From the NCBI RefSeq assembly GCF_003610555.1, contig NZ_RAPQ01000008.1:550490-614489 (forward strand): DNA of 64,000 nt, written 5' to 3'. The position numbers and the translations under genes are program-made. Under the pieces are notes generated by a model. The model had not been told where the DNA came from, made no database searches, and was given only the letters and a program-made list of their open reading frames with translations. This stretch comes from Marinifilum flexuosum (GTDB lineage: Bacteria > Bacteroidota > Bacteroidia > Bacteroidales > Marinifilaceae). This document shows, piece by piece, positions 16,503-25,822 of the stretch; positions within the stretch are counted from its first letter, which is position 1, and every line of letters starts with the position of its first letter.

Positions 16503-17402
16503 ATGAACATGGCGAACAAAAACGACAAGTCAAGAAGAAGCTTTCTGCAAAAATTGGGCATTGCAGGAGCGAGTACCGTTGCCGGATCGGCCTTGCTACT
16601 GCAGGGATGCTCCGATTCGAACAAAGCCAGCGGTAACAAAGTAAAAGTACTTACTGCCGATAACAAATTGGTAGAAGTAGATGTAGCCCACCTAAAACCT
16701 GGAGATAAGATTCAGGATTTATCCTACCTACAAAAAAGAGGTCGCGAAGGAATTCCGGGAAAGAAGTTTGTAATGGTGGTTGATTTGGCCAAGTGTAAGA
16801 ATGCACGCAAGTGTATGAAAGCTTGCCAGAGCGCACATCAGCTAAAACCCGAAATGCACCATTTGAATGTGTTGGAAATGGAAGATCCGGTGAAGAAAAC
16901 CTCCTACTGGATGCCTAAAACCTGTCAGCATTGCGACAACCCACCTTGTGTATCGGTTTGCCCAGTTGATGCAACCTTTAAGCGTCAGGATGGAATTGTA
17001 CTAATCGACAACGAACGTTGTATTGGTTGTAGATTTTGTGTGGCGGCATGTCCTTATTCGGCACGTACCTTTAACTGGACCGAGCCTAAGAATTCCGACA
17101 AGATGGCCGATGTTACCTACGATATGGAGCTGAATGTTCCTCAGAAGAAGGGTACGGTTACCAAGTGTGCGTTTTCTGCCGATCAGTTGCGTCATGGAAA
17201 GTTGCCTTACTGTGTATCGGCATGTCCGAATGGGGTGTACTATTTCGGCGATCAGAACGAAGATTTGGTGACCAATGGTACTACCAAGAAAACCGTTCGC
17301 TTGAGCCACTTGCTGGAAGAGAATGCAGCCTACACGCTAATGCCTGAACTGGGGACAAAACCTAGTGTTTACTATTTGCCTCCACGCGAAAGTGAGGGAT
17401 AA
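16503..17402 (+). CDS. Tat-exported FeS protein (NrfC/DmsB-like), possible lipoprotein
   Basis: 299 residues. The Tat motif DKSRRSFLQKLGIAG leads into a hydrophobic stretch ending LLLQGC (Cys36, lipobox-like), so it is likely folded before export and perhaps lipid-anchored. Four ferredoxin-type cysteine groups follow: CKNARKCMKAC, CQHCDNPPCVSVCPVDA, CIGCRFCVAACPYSA and CAFSADQ...CVSACPNGVYYFGD, giving probably four 4Fe-4S clusters. Followed by an NrfD gene, this is the FeS half of an NrfCD-type quinone:cytochrome electron-transfer module, here feeding a nitrate reductase operon. An alternative ATG lies at 16509. Confidence 0.88.
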   Translation: MNMANKNDKSRRSFLQKLGIAGASTVAGSALLLQGCSDSNKASGNKVKVLTADNKLVEVDVAHLKPGDKIQDLSYLQKRGREGIPGKKFVMVVDLAKCKNARKCMKACQSAHQLKPEMHHLNVLEMEDPVKKTSYWMPKTCQHCDNPPCVSVCPVDATFKRQDGIVLIDNERCIGCRFCVAACPYSARTFNWTEPKNSDKMADVTYDMELNVPQKKGTVTKCAFSADQLRHGKLPYCVSACPNGVYYFGDQNEDLVTNGTTKKTVRLSHLLEENAAYTLMPELGTKPSVYYLPPRESEG

Positions 17403-17419
17403 ATTAATTAGATTGGAAA

Positions 17420-17600
17420 CACCCCTCTCCCTGTAGGGATCTCCCCTGAAGGGGAGAAATTAAAGATTGAAGTCGGTTTAAAACTTGTCAATCTGTTGAA
17501 TAAGGAGGTTTCCCCTTTCAGGGGGTACCGAAGCGAAGCGGAGATTGTGAACACAAAATGAATATTAATCGTGAACCAATGCCGACAGGCAAAGGGGGTG
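17420..17600. repeat. CACCCC...GGGGTG intergenic element, copy 1
   Basis: Starts CACCCCTCTCCCTGTAGGGA and contains the stem TCTCCCCTGAAGGGGAGA. It ends with a TGCCGACAGGCAAAGGGGG-type block. It lies between the FeS and nrfD-like genes, without an ORF. Confidence 0.85.
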
Positions 17601-17640
17601 TAGGTTAAAATGAATCTCAAAATCTAACTACGTTATAACT

Positions 17641-18966
17641 ATGAACGAAACAATAACAAAAGGTCATTTCAGCGAGGAGCAAATTGATAAGGACCTTTTA
17701 AAAAATGTGAACTGGGGAGGCAAGTTCAAGCTTTGGATGGGCTTTCTTACAGTGTCACTTATAATCTGCTTGTATTACTATTATCAACAATTGCAAAACG
17801 GATTGGGCGTTACGGGTCTTCACGACTATGTATCCTGGGGAATCTATATCTCAAACTTCGTTTTCTTTGTTGCCACTTCCTTAATTGGGATGCTGGTGTC
17901 ATCGGTACTCGGAATGATGAAGGTAAGCTGGGTTAGGCCCGTTGCCCGTATTGCCGAGTTGGTAGCTGTTGCCTTCGCCATGGTAGCAGGTTTAATTATC
18001 ATTACCGATATGGGGCGCCCCGATCGTCTGTTGAATGTATTCATACATGGTAGGGTTCAATCACCAATTGTTTGGGATATCGCTGTTGTGGTAACCTACG
18101 TTGTGATAAGTGCTTTACTCCTTTATATTCCTATGTTGCCGGATATTGCATTGTGCCGCGATAAGCTGAACAATGTACCAAAATGGCAGCAGAAAATGTA
18201 CAAAAGTTTGTCATTGGGATGGAACAGTACAGCAAAGCAATTTCGCTTGATGAATCGTTATACCCGCATTTTGTTGGTACTGATTATTCCTATAGCGCTT
18301 TCGATTCACACCGTTACTTCCTGGCTGTTTGCCATGACATTGCGTTCGGGATGGGATTCGCCAATCTTCGGACCATACTTTGTGTCGGGGGCATTTGTAG
18401 CGGGTTGTGCTGCGGTAATTATTGCCATGTTTTTCTTCCGCAACAACTATAAGCTGAAAGAATACATCACTGCCGATCATTTCGACAGAATGGGTAAACT
18501 ATTGGTTCTGGTTGCTTTGGTGTATGTGTATTTTAATATCAACGAAATTATCGTTCCCGGATACAAGGCCAACACAGCCGATGCCAAGCATGTTCACGAA
18601 ATGTTGTATGGTCACGATTCGGTAATGTTCTGGCTGGTACAATTGGGAGGTTTGGTAGTTCCATTCCTACTAATATTGTTCAAGCCAATGCGCAAGCCTT
18701 TGCCATTAACCATTATTTCACTGGTTATTTTGGCCGGAGCTTGGTTCAAGAGAGTATTAATTGTTGTTCCTACCCAGTTGGCTCCTTACTATCCAATTCA
18801 GAATGTACCTGAAGGCTGGACAGGCTATTCACCAACTACACCTGAAGTTGCAATTACCGTAGCATCCTTCATTTTGGTATTGATGATTATCACTGTATTG
18901 GCAAAATTATTTCCAGTAGTGCCAATTTGGGAAGTAAAAGAGGACATGAACCACAAAAACAATTAA
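17641..18966 (+). CDS. NrfD/PsrC-type membrane quinol-interacting subunit
   Basis: 441 residues, polytopic (eight to ten hydrophobic segments), with typical NrfD features: WGIYISNFVFFVATSLIGML in an early helix and the later conserved MTLRSGWDSPIFGPYFVSGA segment. NrfD proteins bind quinone and hand electrons to a partner FeS protein; none carries haem itself. It lies between the Tat FeS gene and a monohaem cytochrome gene (4 bp gap), so the three form one electron-transfer unit. It could replace NapC, which is absent. The direction of electron flow (quinol to periplasm) is inferred from nitrate reduction. Confidence 0.9.
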   Translation: MNETITKGHFSEEQIDKDLLKNVNWGGKFKLWMGFLTVSLIICLYYYYQQLQNGLGVTGLHDYVSWGIYISNFVFFVATSLIGMLVSSVLGMMKVSWVRPVARIAELVAVAFAMVAGLIIITDMGRPDRLLNVFIHGRVQSPIVWDIAVVVTYVVISALLLYIPMLPDIALCRDKLNNVPKWQQKMYKSLSLGWNSTAKQFRLMNRYTRILLVLIIPIALSIHTVTSWLFAMTLRSGWDSPIFGPYFVSGAFVAGCAAVIIAMFFFRNNYKLKEYITADHFDRMGKLLVLVALVYVYFNINEIIVPGYKANTADAKHVHEMLYGHDSVMFWLVQLGGLVVPFLLILFKPMRKPLPLTIISLVILAGAWFKRVLIVVPTQLAPYYPIQNVPEGWTGYSPTTPEVAITVASFILVLMIITVLAKLFPVVPIWEVKEDMNHKNN

Positions 18967-18970
18967 TGCG

Positions 18971-19858
18971 ATGAAGAACAATAAAGGATATAATTTGATC
19001 ATTCTGTTCTGCCTTTGCTTTTTGGCTGTGGCGAATGTGAATGCACAGAGCGATTGGCAAGCACCTGCCGAAGAAAACGAAAAACTAAGTCCTTTCCTTT
19101 TCGATGATGATATGGTTTTGGAAGGGCGAGTAGCATACGAGAACTCATGTACATCTTGTCATGGAACTCCAGGACAGGATGATTTTACACCAATGTCTCC
19201 ACCTCCGGGAGATCCTGGAGCCGAAGCTTTTCAAGCACAGAGCGATGGATCGATCTTCTATAAAATTAAAATGGGGCGTGGAACCATGCCAAAATTCGAA
19301 GATGCTTTCGCAGATGATGAGTTATGGAACATTGTAGCATACATCCGTAGTTTCAATGAAGACTATAAGCAGGAATTGCCAAATATGGAAGGTGTTGTGA
19401 TTCCGGAATATGCCATGAGATTAAGTTTCGATGAGAATGTAGACAAGTTGGTTGTAAAGATATTCGCCGAAGAAGTACCACAGCCAGAAGTAAGCGTAAG
19501 CGCCTATGTAATGGGGACTTTTGGGAAACACCTATTGGGCAAGGCTCAAACCAACGAATTGGGAATTGCCTATGTGGATGTTGATCCTACCTTGCCAGGT
19601 GATGAAGAAGGAAAGATTAATGTTATGGTGAAAGCTACCAAAGGATTTGCCAGAGCTAAGCTTCAGCAAGATTTGGCCATGGCTAAGCCAACCGAACGTC
19701 ACTCAGCCATCGAAGGACGCCACATTTGGAGTACCGATAGAATGGCGCCAATCTGGTTGAAGATCACCTTCTTCGTTTCGGTATTCGGAGTTTGGTTTGC
19801 TCTACTTTTTATTGTGTTTGGTTTGAGGAATATCAAGAAGGCGAGAGAGGAAGCTTAA
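18971..19858 (+). CDS. membrane-anchored monohaem cytochrome c
   Basis: 295 residues. Signal peptide (NLIILFCLCFLAVANVNAQ). A single haem motif CTSCH (Cys60-His64) lies in a class-I cytochrome fold, with the likely distal Met in GRGTMPKF (about residue 118). An Ig-like beta segment follows (about 150-235), then one C-terminal transmembrane helix (about 265-288, LKITFFVSVFGVWFALLFIV). Only 4 bp separate it from the nrfD-like gene. It is a plausible carrier between the NrfCD-like module and NapAB. It resembles monohaem cytochromes attached to alternative-complex-III-like modules (inference). Confidence 0.85.
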   Translation: MKNNKGYNLIILFCLCFLAVANVNAQSDWQAPAEENEKLSPFLFDDDMVLEGRVAYENSCTSCHGTPGQDDFTPMSPPPGDPGAEAFQAQSDGSIFYKIKMGRGTMPKFEDAFADDELWNIVAYIRSFNEDYKQELPNMEGVVIPEYAMRLSFDENVDKLVVKIFAEEVPQPEVSVSAYVMGTFGKHLLGKAQTNELGIAYVDVDPTLPGDEEGKINVMVKATKGFARAKLQQDLAMAKPTERHSAIEGRHIWSTDRMAPIWLKITFFVSVFGVWFALLFIVFGLRNIKKAREEA

Positions 19859-19876
19859 ATAAGGTATGGTCTAATA

Positions 19877-20005
19877 CACCCCTCTCCCTGTAGGGATCTC
19901 CCCTAGAAGGGGAGAAACCAATGATTAAAGATGGTTGAAATTAAAAAGAACTCTAATTAAAGAGTTTTCCCCTTGAAAGGGGAAATGCCGATAGGCAAAG
20001 GGGTG
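19877..20005. repeat. CACCCC...GGGGTG intergenic element, copy 2
   Basis: CACCCCTCTCCCTGTAGGGA, stem CTCCCCTAGAAGGGGAG, second stem TTCCCCTTGAAAGGGGAA, then TGCCGATAGGCAAAGGGGTG. It lies between the cytochrome gene and napA. Confidence 0.88.
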
Positions 20006-20052
20006 AAGAAGGCTTTAAGAATAACATTTAAAATCTAGAAAATTCAAAATAT

Positions 20053-22842
20053 ATGAAACTTGCAAGGCGTGATTTTTTAAAGAGTTCGGCAGCTATCGCC
20101 GCTGCAACCGCAGTTGGAGTTGCTGTTCCGGAAACTCTGAAAGCAGAAGCTCGTGAGGCCGAAAGTGGCTGGACATGGGATAAGGCTGTATGTCGATTCT
20201 GTGGAACTGGTTGTGGTATCATGATTGCCACAAAAGACGATAAAATACTTGCTGTAAAAGGTGATCCATTGGCTCCTGTAAACCGTGGATTGAACTGTAT
20301 TAAAGGATATTTTAATGCTAAGATAATGTACGGTGCCGACCGTCTGAAAAAACCATTGCTTCGTGTCGATGAGAATGGCAATTTTAGTAAACAAGGAAAA
20401 TTTAAAGCGGTTAGCTGGCAGCGTGCTTTCGACGAAATGGAAAAGCACATGAAGTCGGCTATGAAAGAACTGGGACCAACGGGAATTGGGATTTTCAGTT
20501 CGGGTCAGTATACCATTATGGAAGGTTATGCCGCATCGAAATTGATGAAGGCGGGTTTCCGTTCTCATAACATCGACCCGAATGCTCGTCACTGTATGGC
20601 ATCGGCCGTAGTTGCCTTTATTCAGGCTTTCGGTATTGATGAGCCGGCAGGAAACTACGACGATATGGAAATTACCGATACGGTAGTAACCTGGGGAGCC
20701 AATATGGCCGAGATGCACCCAATTCTTTGGTCGAGAATTACCGAGAACAAACTGAGTCATCCCGACAGAACCAAGGTGGTAAACCTTTCTACTTATACCA
20801 ACCGTACTTCCGATTTGGCTGATATCGAAATCATATTCAAACCAAATACCGATTTGGCAATCTGGAACTACATTGCACACGAAATTGTGTACAACAAGCC
20901 AGAGGCCATCGATTGGGATTTTGTGAAGAAATATACTGTATTCGCAACAGGTTTTGTTGATATTGGTTACGGAATGCGTACGCCTGATCATCCTAAGTTT
21001 ACCGATAAGGAAAAAGAAACCGTGAAGCATGAGGTTGCCAAGAAACTGACTGCCGATGAGGGAAAAACTTTGGCTTACCTGGGCTATAAGGAAGGCGATG
21101 TAATGGAAATGAAGCATCGCAACAAGGCGGTGAATCACTGGATCATTCAGTATGAAGAATTCAAGAAAGCACTGAAGCCGTATGACTTGGATACTGTAGC
21201 CAATATTGCAAAAGGAGATCCTGAAGAGTCAATTGAAGACTTCAAGAAGAAGTTGAAGGCATTGGCCGACTTGTATATCGAGAAAGGACGTAAGGTTTGT
21301 TCTTACTGGACCATGGGATTCAATCAGCATACCAGAGGTTCTTGGGTAAACGAGCAGGCATATATGGTTCACCTCTTGTTAGGAAAGCAATCGAAGCCAG
21401 GTGATGGTGCCTTTAGTTTAACGGGTCAACCATCGGCATGTGGTACCGCTCGTGAGGTGGGAACATTTGCTCACCGCTTGCCAGCAGATATGGTGGTTGC
21501 CAATGCCAAGCATCGCGAGATATCAGAGAAATTGTGGAAAGTTCCTGCAGGAACCATTAATCCTAAGGTGGGAAGTCACCTGATGAAGATCCACAGAGAT
21601 ATTGAGGATGGAAAGATCAAATTTGCATGGATTAATGTTTGTAATCCATATCAAAATACTGCCAATGCCAATCATTGGATTAAGGCAGCTCGCCAGATGG
21701 ATAACTTCATTGTTTGTTCCGATGGATATCCAGGGATTTCGGCTAAGGTTTCCGATTTAATATTGCCTTCGGCGATGATCTACGAAAAGTGGGGAGCTTA
21801 TGGTAATGCAGAACGCAGAACCCAGCATTGGAAACAGCAGGTTACACCTGTAGGTGATGCCATGCCTGATGTGTGGCAGTTTGTTGAATTAGCCAAGCGT
21901 TTCAAGCTGAAAGAGGTTTGGGGAGCACAAAAGGTTCCGGGATTGAAGGATGGTTTGCCTGATGTTTTGGAAGGAGCAAAGGAAATGGGTTACTCTCCTG
22001 AGGATACTTTATACGATGTACTGTTTGCCAACGAGGATGCAAAGAAATATGCATGGCCTGACCCAATTGGAGAAGGTAAGATCAATACAGAATCTGGTGG
22101 CGACAAACGTAAAGTATTAGGATCTGATGGAAAACCTTTTGAAGGTTACGGATTCTTTATGCACAAATACATTTGGGAGGAGTATCGCAAGTTTGGTATT
22201 GGCAATGGTCATGATTTGGCTGATTTTGATACCTATCACAAATGTAGAGGTTTAAAGTGGCCTGTTGTTGACGGAAAAGAAACCTTATGGCGTTTCAATT
22301 CGGAATATGATGTATATGCCAAGAAAGCAGACGTTGGGCCTTTTGCATTCTACGGAAAAGCATTGAAGAAAATGCCTCAGGGATCCATCTCGAAGCCTGA
22401 CATGTCGAAGCCTAAGGTTAATTTGGCTAACAAAGCGAAAATCTTCTTCCGTCCGTATATGGAAGCACCTGAGGTACCGGATAAGGAATATCCTTACTGG
22501 ATGTGTACGGGTCGTGTATTGGAGCACTGGCATTCGGGAACCATGACCATGCGAGTACCTGAATTGTACAGAGCAGTTCCGGAAGCACTTTGTTACATCC
22601 ACCCAAAAGATGCCGCTGATCAAGGCTTGACAGAAGGCGATTTGGTATGGGTAGAATCAAGACGTGGGCGCATTAAAGCACACATCGAAACTCGAGGAAG
22701 AAATCGCGTGCCTAGAGGCTTGATATACATTCCTTGGTTCGACGAGAAGGTGTTTGTCAACAAACTTTGTTTGGATGCCACTTGTCCGATGTCGAAAGAG
22801 ACAGACTTTAAGAAGTGTGCTGTTAAAATAAGCAAAGCGTAA
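20053..22842 (+). CDS. napA: periplasmic nitrate reductase catalytic subunit
   Basis: 929 residues, the length of the longer NapA forms. Tat signal [16 protein letters not shown] at the N-terminus. 4Fe-4S ligands C47, C50, C54 (CRFCGTGC) and C82. The predicted molybdenum ligand is Cys181 in [12 protein letters not shown], the position of the Nap cysteine. Other NapA-like segments are [21 protein letters not shown] and the C-terminal MopB dinucleotide-binding part with [11 protein letters not shown]. It reduces nitrate to nitrite in the periplasm with electrons from NapB. It is in an operon with napG, napH, napB and napD. DMSO-reductase alternatives are excluded by the Cys ligand and the nap partners. 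Confidence 0.95.
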   Translation: MKLARRDFLKSSAAIAAATAVGVAVPETLKAEAREAESGWTWDKAVCRFCGTGCGIMIATKDDKILAVKGDPLAPVNRGLNCIKGYFNAKIMYGADRLKKPLLRVDENGNFSKQGKFKAVSWQRAFDEMEKHMKSAMKELGPTGIGIFSSGQYTIMEGYAASKLMKAGFRSHNIDPNARHCMASAVVAFIQAFGIDEPAGNYDDMEITDTVVTWGANMAEMHPILWSRITENKLSHPDRTKVVNLSTYTNRTSDLADIEIIFKPNTDLAIWNYIAHEIVYNKPEAIDWDFVKKYTVFATGFVDIGYGMRTPDHPKFTDKEKETVKHEVAKKLTADEGKTLAYLGYKEGDVMEMKHRNKAVNHWIIQYEEFKKALKPYDLDTVANIAKGDPEESIEDFKKKLKALADLYIEKGRKVCSYWTMGFNQHTRGSWVNEQAYMVHLLLGKQSKPGDGAFSLTGQPSACGTAREVGTFAHRLPADMVVANAKHREISEKLWKVPAGTINPKVGSHLMKIHRDIEDGKIKFAWINVCNPYQNTANANHWIKAARQMDNFIVCSDGYPGISAKVSDLILPSAMIYEKWGAYGNAERRTQHWKQQVTPVGDAMPDVWQFVELAKRFKLKEVWGAQKVPGLKDGLPDVLEGAKEMGYSPEDTLYDVLFANEDAKKYAWPDPIGEGKINTESGGDKRKVLGSDGKPFEGYGFFMHKYIWEEYRKFGIGNGHDLADFDTYHKCRGLKWPVVDGKETLWRFNSEYDVYAKKADVGPFAFYGKALKKMPQGSISKPDMSKPKVNLANKAKIFFRPYMEAPEVPDKEYPYWMCTGRVLEHWHSGTMTMRVPELYRAVPEALCYIHPKDAADQGLTEGDLVWVESRRGRIKAHIETRGRNRVPRGLIYIPWFDEKVFVNKLCLDATCPMSKETDFKKCAVKISKA

Positions 22843-22849
22843 ATTAATT

Positions 22850-22925
22850 ATGAGTTATGAATTAGGAATTGGAGGAAGTTCAAAGAATTTAGTTTCATGT
22901 ATCGGAATTCATAACTCATCATTTA
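22850..22925. repeat. inverted repeat TGAGTTATGAATT / AATTCATAACTCA
   Basis: Arms near 22850 and 22907 are complementary. A related palindromic stretch occurs at 62.28-62.35 kb. It sits between napA and napG. Confidence 0.6.
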
Positions 22926-22941
22926 TCATTCTAAAAAAAAT

Positions 22942-23718
22942 ATGGTGTCAAGAAGAAAAGTAATTCAAAGAGTGCTGGAAGGAGCTGTATTTGTAGGCGG
23001 TGGTGGTTTAATTTGGGGGAAATCCATTAAAGCGAACACCAAGGCCGACTATGTACTTCGTCCTCCGGGTGCTTTGAAAGAAAAAGATTTTCTGAAAGCA
23101 TGTATCAAGTGCGGACAATGTGTTGAAGTTTGTCCCTATGATACACTTAAGCTTGCAGAGCCAGGTGATGGCATTGCAAACGGAACACCCTTTTTCGAAC
23201 CTAGAACAATTCCTTGCTATTTGTGTACCGATATGCCTTGTACGGATTCTTGTCCTTCGGGAGCTCTGGATTTAAAAAACCTGAGCAAAGAAGAAGAGAA
23301 GCCGGATATAATGAATTCTAAAATGGGCTTGGCTGTGATTCATAAAGAATCCTGTTTGGCGTATTGGGGAATTCGCTGTGAGGCGTGTTATCGCGCTTGT
23401 CCTTTGATTGATAAGGCCATTACACTGGATTATGAGGTGAATAAAAGAACTGGTATGCATGCCAAGTTACTTCCCGTAGTTCATTCTGATGTTTGTACAG
23501 GATGCGGCGTATGTGAACAGGCATGTGTTGCCGAGAAGGCTGCCATTTTTGTTCTGCCATTGGACAAAGCAACTGGTAAAGTGGGCGACCATTACATCAA
23601 AGGCTGGGAAAAAGAAGATGAGAAAAGAATCAATGAGGAAGTCGAAAAAGCAGATGATGACAAGGATGTTAAGTCGGCTATCGATTACTTGAATGATGAT
23701 GATTTAATTGAAGATTAG
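22942..23718 (+). CDS. napG: NapG ferredoxin-type quinol dehydrogenase subunit
   Basis: 258 residues of the MauM/NapG family. A twin-Arg-like start (MVSRRKVIQRVLEGAVFVGGG) is followed by four cysteine clusters: CIKCGQCVEVCPYDTL, CYLCTDMPCTDSCPSGAL, CLAYWGIRCEACYRACPL and CTGCGVCEQACVAEKAA. With NapH it oxidises quinol (menaquinol) and passes electrons towards NapB. The C-terminal 35 residues are highly charged (EKADDDKDVKSAIDYLNDDD), an unusually acidic tail. napH follows after 200 bp containing a repeat element. Confidence 0.92.
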   Translation: MVSRRKVIQRVLEGAVFVGGGGLIWGKSIKANTKADYVLRPPGALKEKDFLKACIKCGQCVEVCPYDTLKLAEPGDGIANGTPFFEPRTIPCYLCTDMPCTDSCPSGALDLKNLSKEEEKPDIMNSKMGLAVIHKESCLAYWGIRCEACYRACPLIDKAITLDYEVNKRTGMHAKLLPVVHSDVCTGCGVCEQACVAEKAAIFVLPLDKATGKVGDHYIKGWEKEDEKRINEEVEKADDDKDVKSAIDYLNDDDLIED

Positions 23719-23735
23719 TGTCAATAGTGTATTAG

Positions 23736-23872
23736 CACCCCTCTGTCCTATTGGACATCTCCCCTAAAAGGGGAGAACAAAAATTAGACTTAGCACATAA
23801 ATAGAATTTAGTAGTTCTGTTTATTTTAAGAACCTTTCCCTTCTAGGGAAAGTGCCGACAGGCGAAAGGGTG
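23736..23872. repeat. CACCCC...GGGTG intergenic element, copy 3
   Basis: CACCCCTCTGTCCTATTGGAC, stem CTCCCCTAAAAGGGGAG, stem TTCCCTTCTAGGGAA, then TGCCGACAGGCGAAAGGGTG. Between napG and napH. Confidence 0.87.
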
Positions 23873-23919
23873 AAAAGACAATTAAAATTTGATACTAATT
23901 CATTATAAAAAACAATTGA

Positions 23920-24717
23920 ATGAAAAAATATAAGTTTTTAATATTACGACGAATCATTCAGCTGTCCTTTCTGCTTCTATTTGCTGGGGGAAACTATTTT
24001 GGATGGGAAATCCTTCGAGGCAATTACAGTTCTGCCATCATTGCTGATTCTTTGCATTTAAGTGATCCTTATGCTGTTTTGCAGATATTGGTATCCGGAT
24101 TTATTGCGTCAAGTTCAGTATTGTTGGGAGCATTATTAATATTCCTAATCTATGCATTGATAGGAGGAAGAATGTTCTGTTCCTGGATTTGTCCTATGAA
24201 CATCATCACCGATATTGCATTTCGCTTGCGCAGAATATTTAAGATAGAAACGGAAGCAAAAGTTTCAGTTTCACGAAATCTAAGGTATTACGTCCTGGCT
24301 TTAAGCCTAATTGTTTCTGCGGTATTTGGAATGGCTGCCTTCGAAATTATCAGTCCGATATCTATGCTTCACCGGGCCATTGTGTTTGGTTCAGGAGCTG
24401 GATGGGCAATTGTTGCAGTGGTTTTCTTTGTCGATCTGTTTGTTTTGAAAGCAGGTTGGTGTGGGCACATTTGTCCTTTGGGAGGATTTTATGCCTTGGT
24501 AGGAAAGCAGGCTGTAATTAAGGTGAAGCACGACAAAGAGAAATGTACCCATTGCATGGATTGTTTCGATGTTTGTGTGGAAGAGCCTGTTTTGGATATT
24601 GTAGGCAAGAAAAGCGACTTTATTCGCAGCGGAGCTTGCACCAATTGCGGCAGATGCATAGAGGTTTGCCATGACAATGCGATGAAATATTCGCTGAAAT
24701 TCGATTTAAAAAAATAA
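23920..24717 (+). CDS. napH: NapH quinol dehydrogenase membrane subunit
   Basis: 265 residues with four hydrophobic segments (about 10-30, 48-72, 108-130, 150-170). Two family CxxxCP motifs, CSWICPMNI and CGHICPLGG, are followed by two ferredoxin clusters at the C-terminus (CTHCMDCFDVC and CTNCGRCIEVCHDNAM). NapH anchors NapG and oxidises menaquinol. 27 bp precede napB. Textbook composition; no missing cysteine seen. Confidence 0.92.
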   Translation: MKKYKFLILRRIIQLSFLLLFAGGNYFGWEILRGNYSSAIIADSLHLSDPYAVLQILVSGFIASSSVLLGALLIFLIYALIGGRMFCSWICPMNIITDIAFRLRRIFKIETEAKVSVSRNLRYYVLALSLIVSAVFGMAAFEIISPISMLHRAIVFGSGAGWAIVAVVFFVDLFVLKAGWCGHICPLGGFYALVGKQAVIKVKHDKEKCTHCMDCFDVCVEEPVLDIVGKKSDFIRSGACTNCGRCIEVCHDNAMKYSLKFDLKK

Positions 24718-24744
24718 TGAAGAGATTAAATAAAATCTAAAAAC

Positions 24745-25317
24745 ATGAAATACCTAGCCCTAATTGCTTTGTTCTTTTTAGTAGCTTGTAATCAAGCTAA
24801 AGAGACAAAAATTGATGAAGATCAGTTGGGTTTTATTGATGCAGATTTGCATTCGGATGAAACCAATTTTAAAATGAAGGCCAATTTTAATGAGGATAAA
24901 CCAGAGGTGGGAATTACCATAGAGCGTTCGTTCGAGAATGCACCTCCAATGATTCCGCACACTACTGCTGGATTCTTCCCAATTAAAATGGACAATAACA
25001 TTTGTTTGAGCTGTCACATGCCTGACAAGGTTGAGGAATCGGGAGCTCGCGAAATCTCAAAAACACACTTTCAAACCTGGCGCCCGCAATTGGTGCTTAA
25101 GGATGGTGTTTACTCCAATCCGAAAGAGGATGATAAAGTGTATGTAAAGGATGTTAAAGATTTAAATATGGCATACTTTAATTGTTCACAATGTCATGCT
25201 CCTCAGGCCGATGTTACCATTGATATTGAGAATCTGTTTACGGTTGAGTTCCGAGAAAAATTTGGTATCAAGGAATCCAATTTACAGGATAATATTGGTG
25301 ATGGCGTAAATAATTAA
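24745..25317 (+). CDS. napB: NapB dihaem cytochrome c, nitrate reductase small subunit
   Basis: 190 residues. An N-terminal lipoprotein-like signal (YLALIALFFLVACNQ, Cys about 15) suggests membrane tethering rather than a freely soluble form. Two haem motifs, CLSCH and CSQCH, are spaced as in NapB, with the preceding conserved segment PPMIPHTTAGF giving likely axial His. It accepts electrons from NapGH or the NrfCD/cytochrome module and passes them to NapA. Confidence 0.9.
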   Translation: MKYLALIALFFLVACNQAKETKIDEDQLGFIDADLHSDETNFKMKANFNEDKPEVGITIERSFENAPPMIPHTTAGFFPIKMDNNICLSCHMPDKVEESGAREISKTHFQTWRPQLVLKDGVYSNPKEDDKVYVKDVKDLNMAYFNCSQCHAPQADVTIDIENLFTVEFREKFGIKESNLQDNIGDGVNN

Positions 25318-25322
25318 TAATG

Positions 25323-25350
25323 GTAGAGACGCAAGGCTTTGCGTCTCTAC
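25323..25350. repeat. GTAGAGACGC palindrome, copy 1
   Basis: A near-perfect 28-bp palindrome with arms GTAGAGACGCAA and TTGCGTCTCTAC lies between napB and napD. Related copies occur at 30.78, 37.33 and 46.23 kb. Confidence 0.8.
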
Positions 25351-25370
25351 ATGATATAAAGATTAATAAT

Positions 25371-25718
25371 ATGAATATATCCAGTGTAGTAGTTCGTGTC
25401 CTTCCAGAGCATACCGAGCATTTGGTAGGTCAACTTAAGGATAGTGATTTGTGTGATTATCATTTGCATGATGAAGGAAAGATAATTGTCACAATCGAAG
25501 GAGAAGGAATTAGTGAGGAGATTGCCAAACTGAAAAAGATTCAGGCAATGAAAAACGTGCTTTCGGCTGATATGATGTATTCCTATTCCGAAGACGAGTT
25601 GGATCAGGAAAGAGATAAGATTGACAAATCTGATGGAATAAAACCCTGGTTGAATGATAACAGCAAAGATGCCGGATTGATTAATTATGCCGGAGATCTG
25701 AAAAAGAAGAAATTATAA
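25371..25718 (+). CDS. napD: NapD assembly chaperone
   Basis: 115 residues. MNISSVVVRVLPEHTEHL at the start and the ferredoxin-like alpha/beta fold match NapD, which binds the NapA Tat signal and helps cofactor insertion. The ATG at 25371 was chosen because the upstream in-frame extension translates the palindrome at 25323. It has a C-terminal extension of about 35 residues (KPWLNDNSKDAGLINYAGD...) not found in short NapD proteins. Last gene of the operon; a terminator follows. Confidence 0.85.
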   Translation: MNISSVVVRVLPEHTEHLVGQLKDSDLCDYHLHDEGKIIVTIEGEGISEEIAKLKKIQAMKNVLSADMMYSYSEDELDQERDKIDKSDGIKPWLNDNSKDAGLINYAGDLKKKKL

Positions 25719-25724
25719 TGTAGG

Positions 25725-25750
25725 GACACGCAATGGCGTGTCTTTTTTTT
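25725..25750 (+). terminator. terminator of the nap operon
   Basis: Stem GACACGC / GCGTGTC with an AATG loop, then eight T. The stem resembles the GTAGAGACGC repeat family, so a repeat may have been taken over as terminator. Confidence 0.85.
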
Positions 25751-25822
25751 GAACATGTAATTCCCGGTTTATCGAAATGATTCGATTGTTAAGAGACAAT
25801 TCATTTTTATCTTTAGCGAATC

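Noticed and set aside
16424-16636. 70-aa ORF at the start of the nap operon
   Set aside because: It overlaps the Tat FeS gene in another frame and resembles nothing; a shadow ORF.
20077-21138. 353-codon ORF antisense to napA
   Set aside because: It lies entirely inside napA, which has complete motifs. The antisense protein has no recognisable domain.
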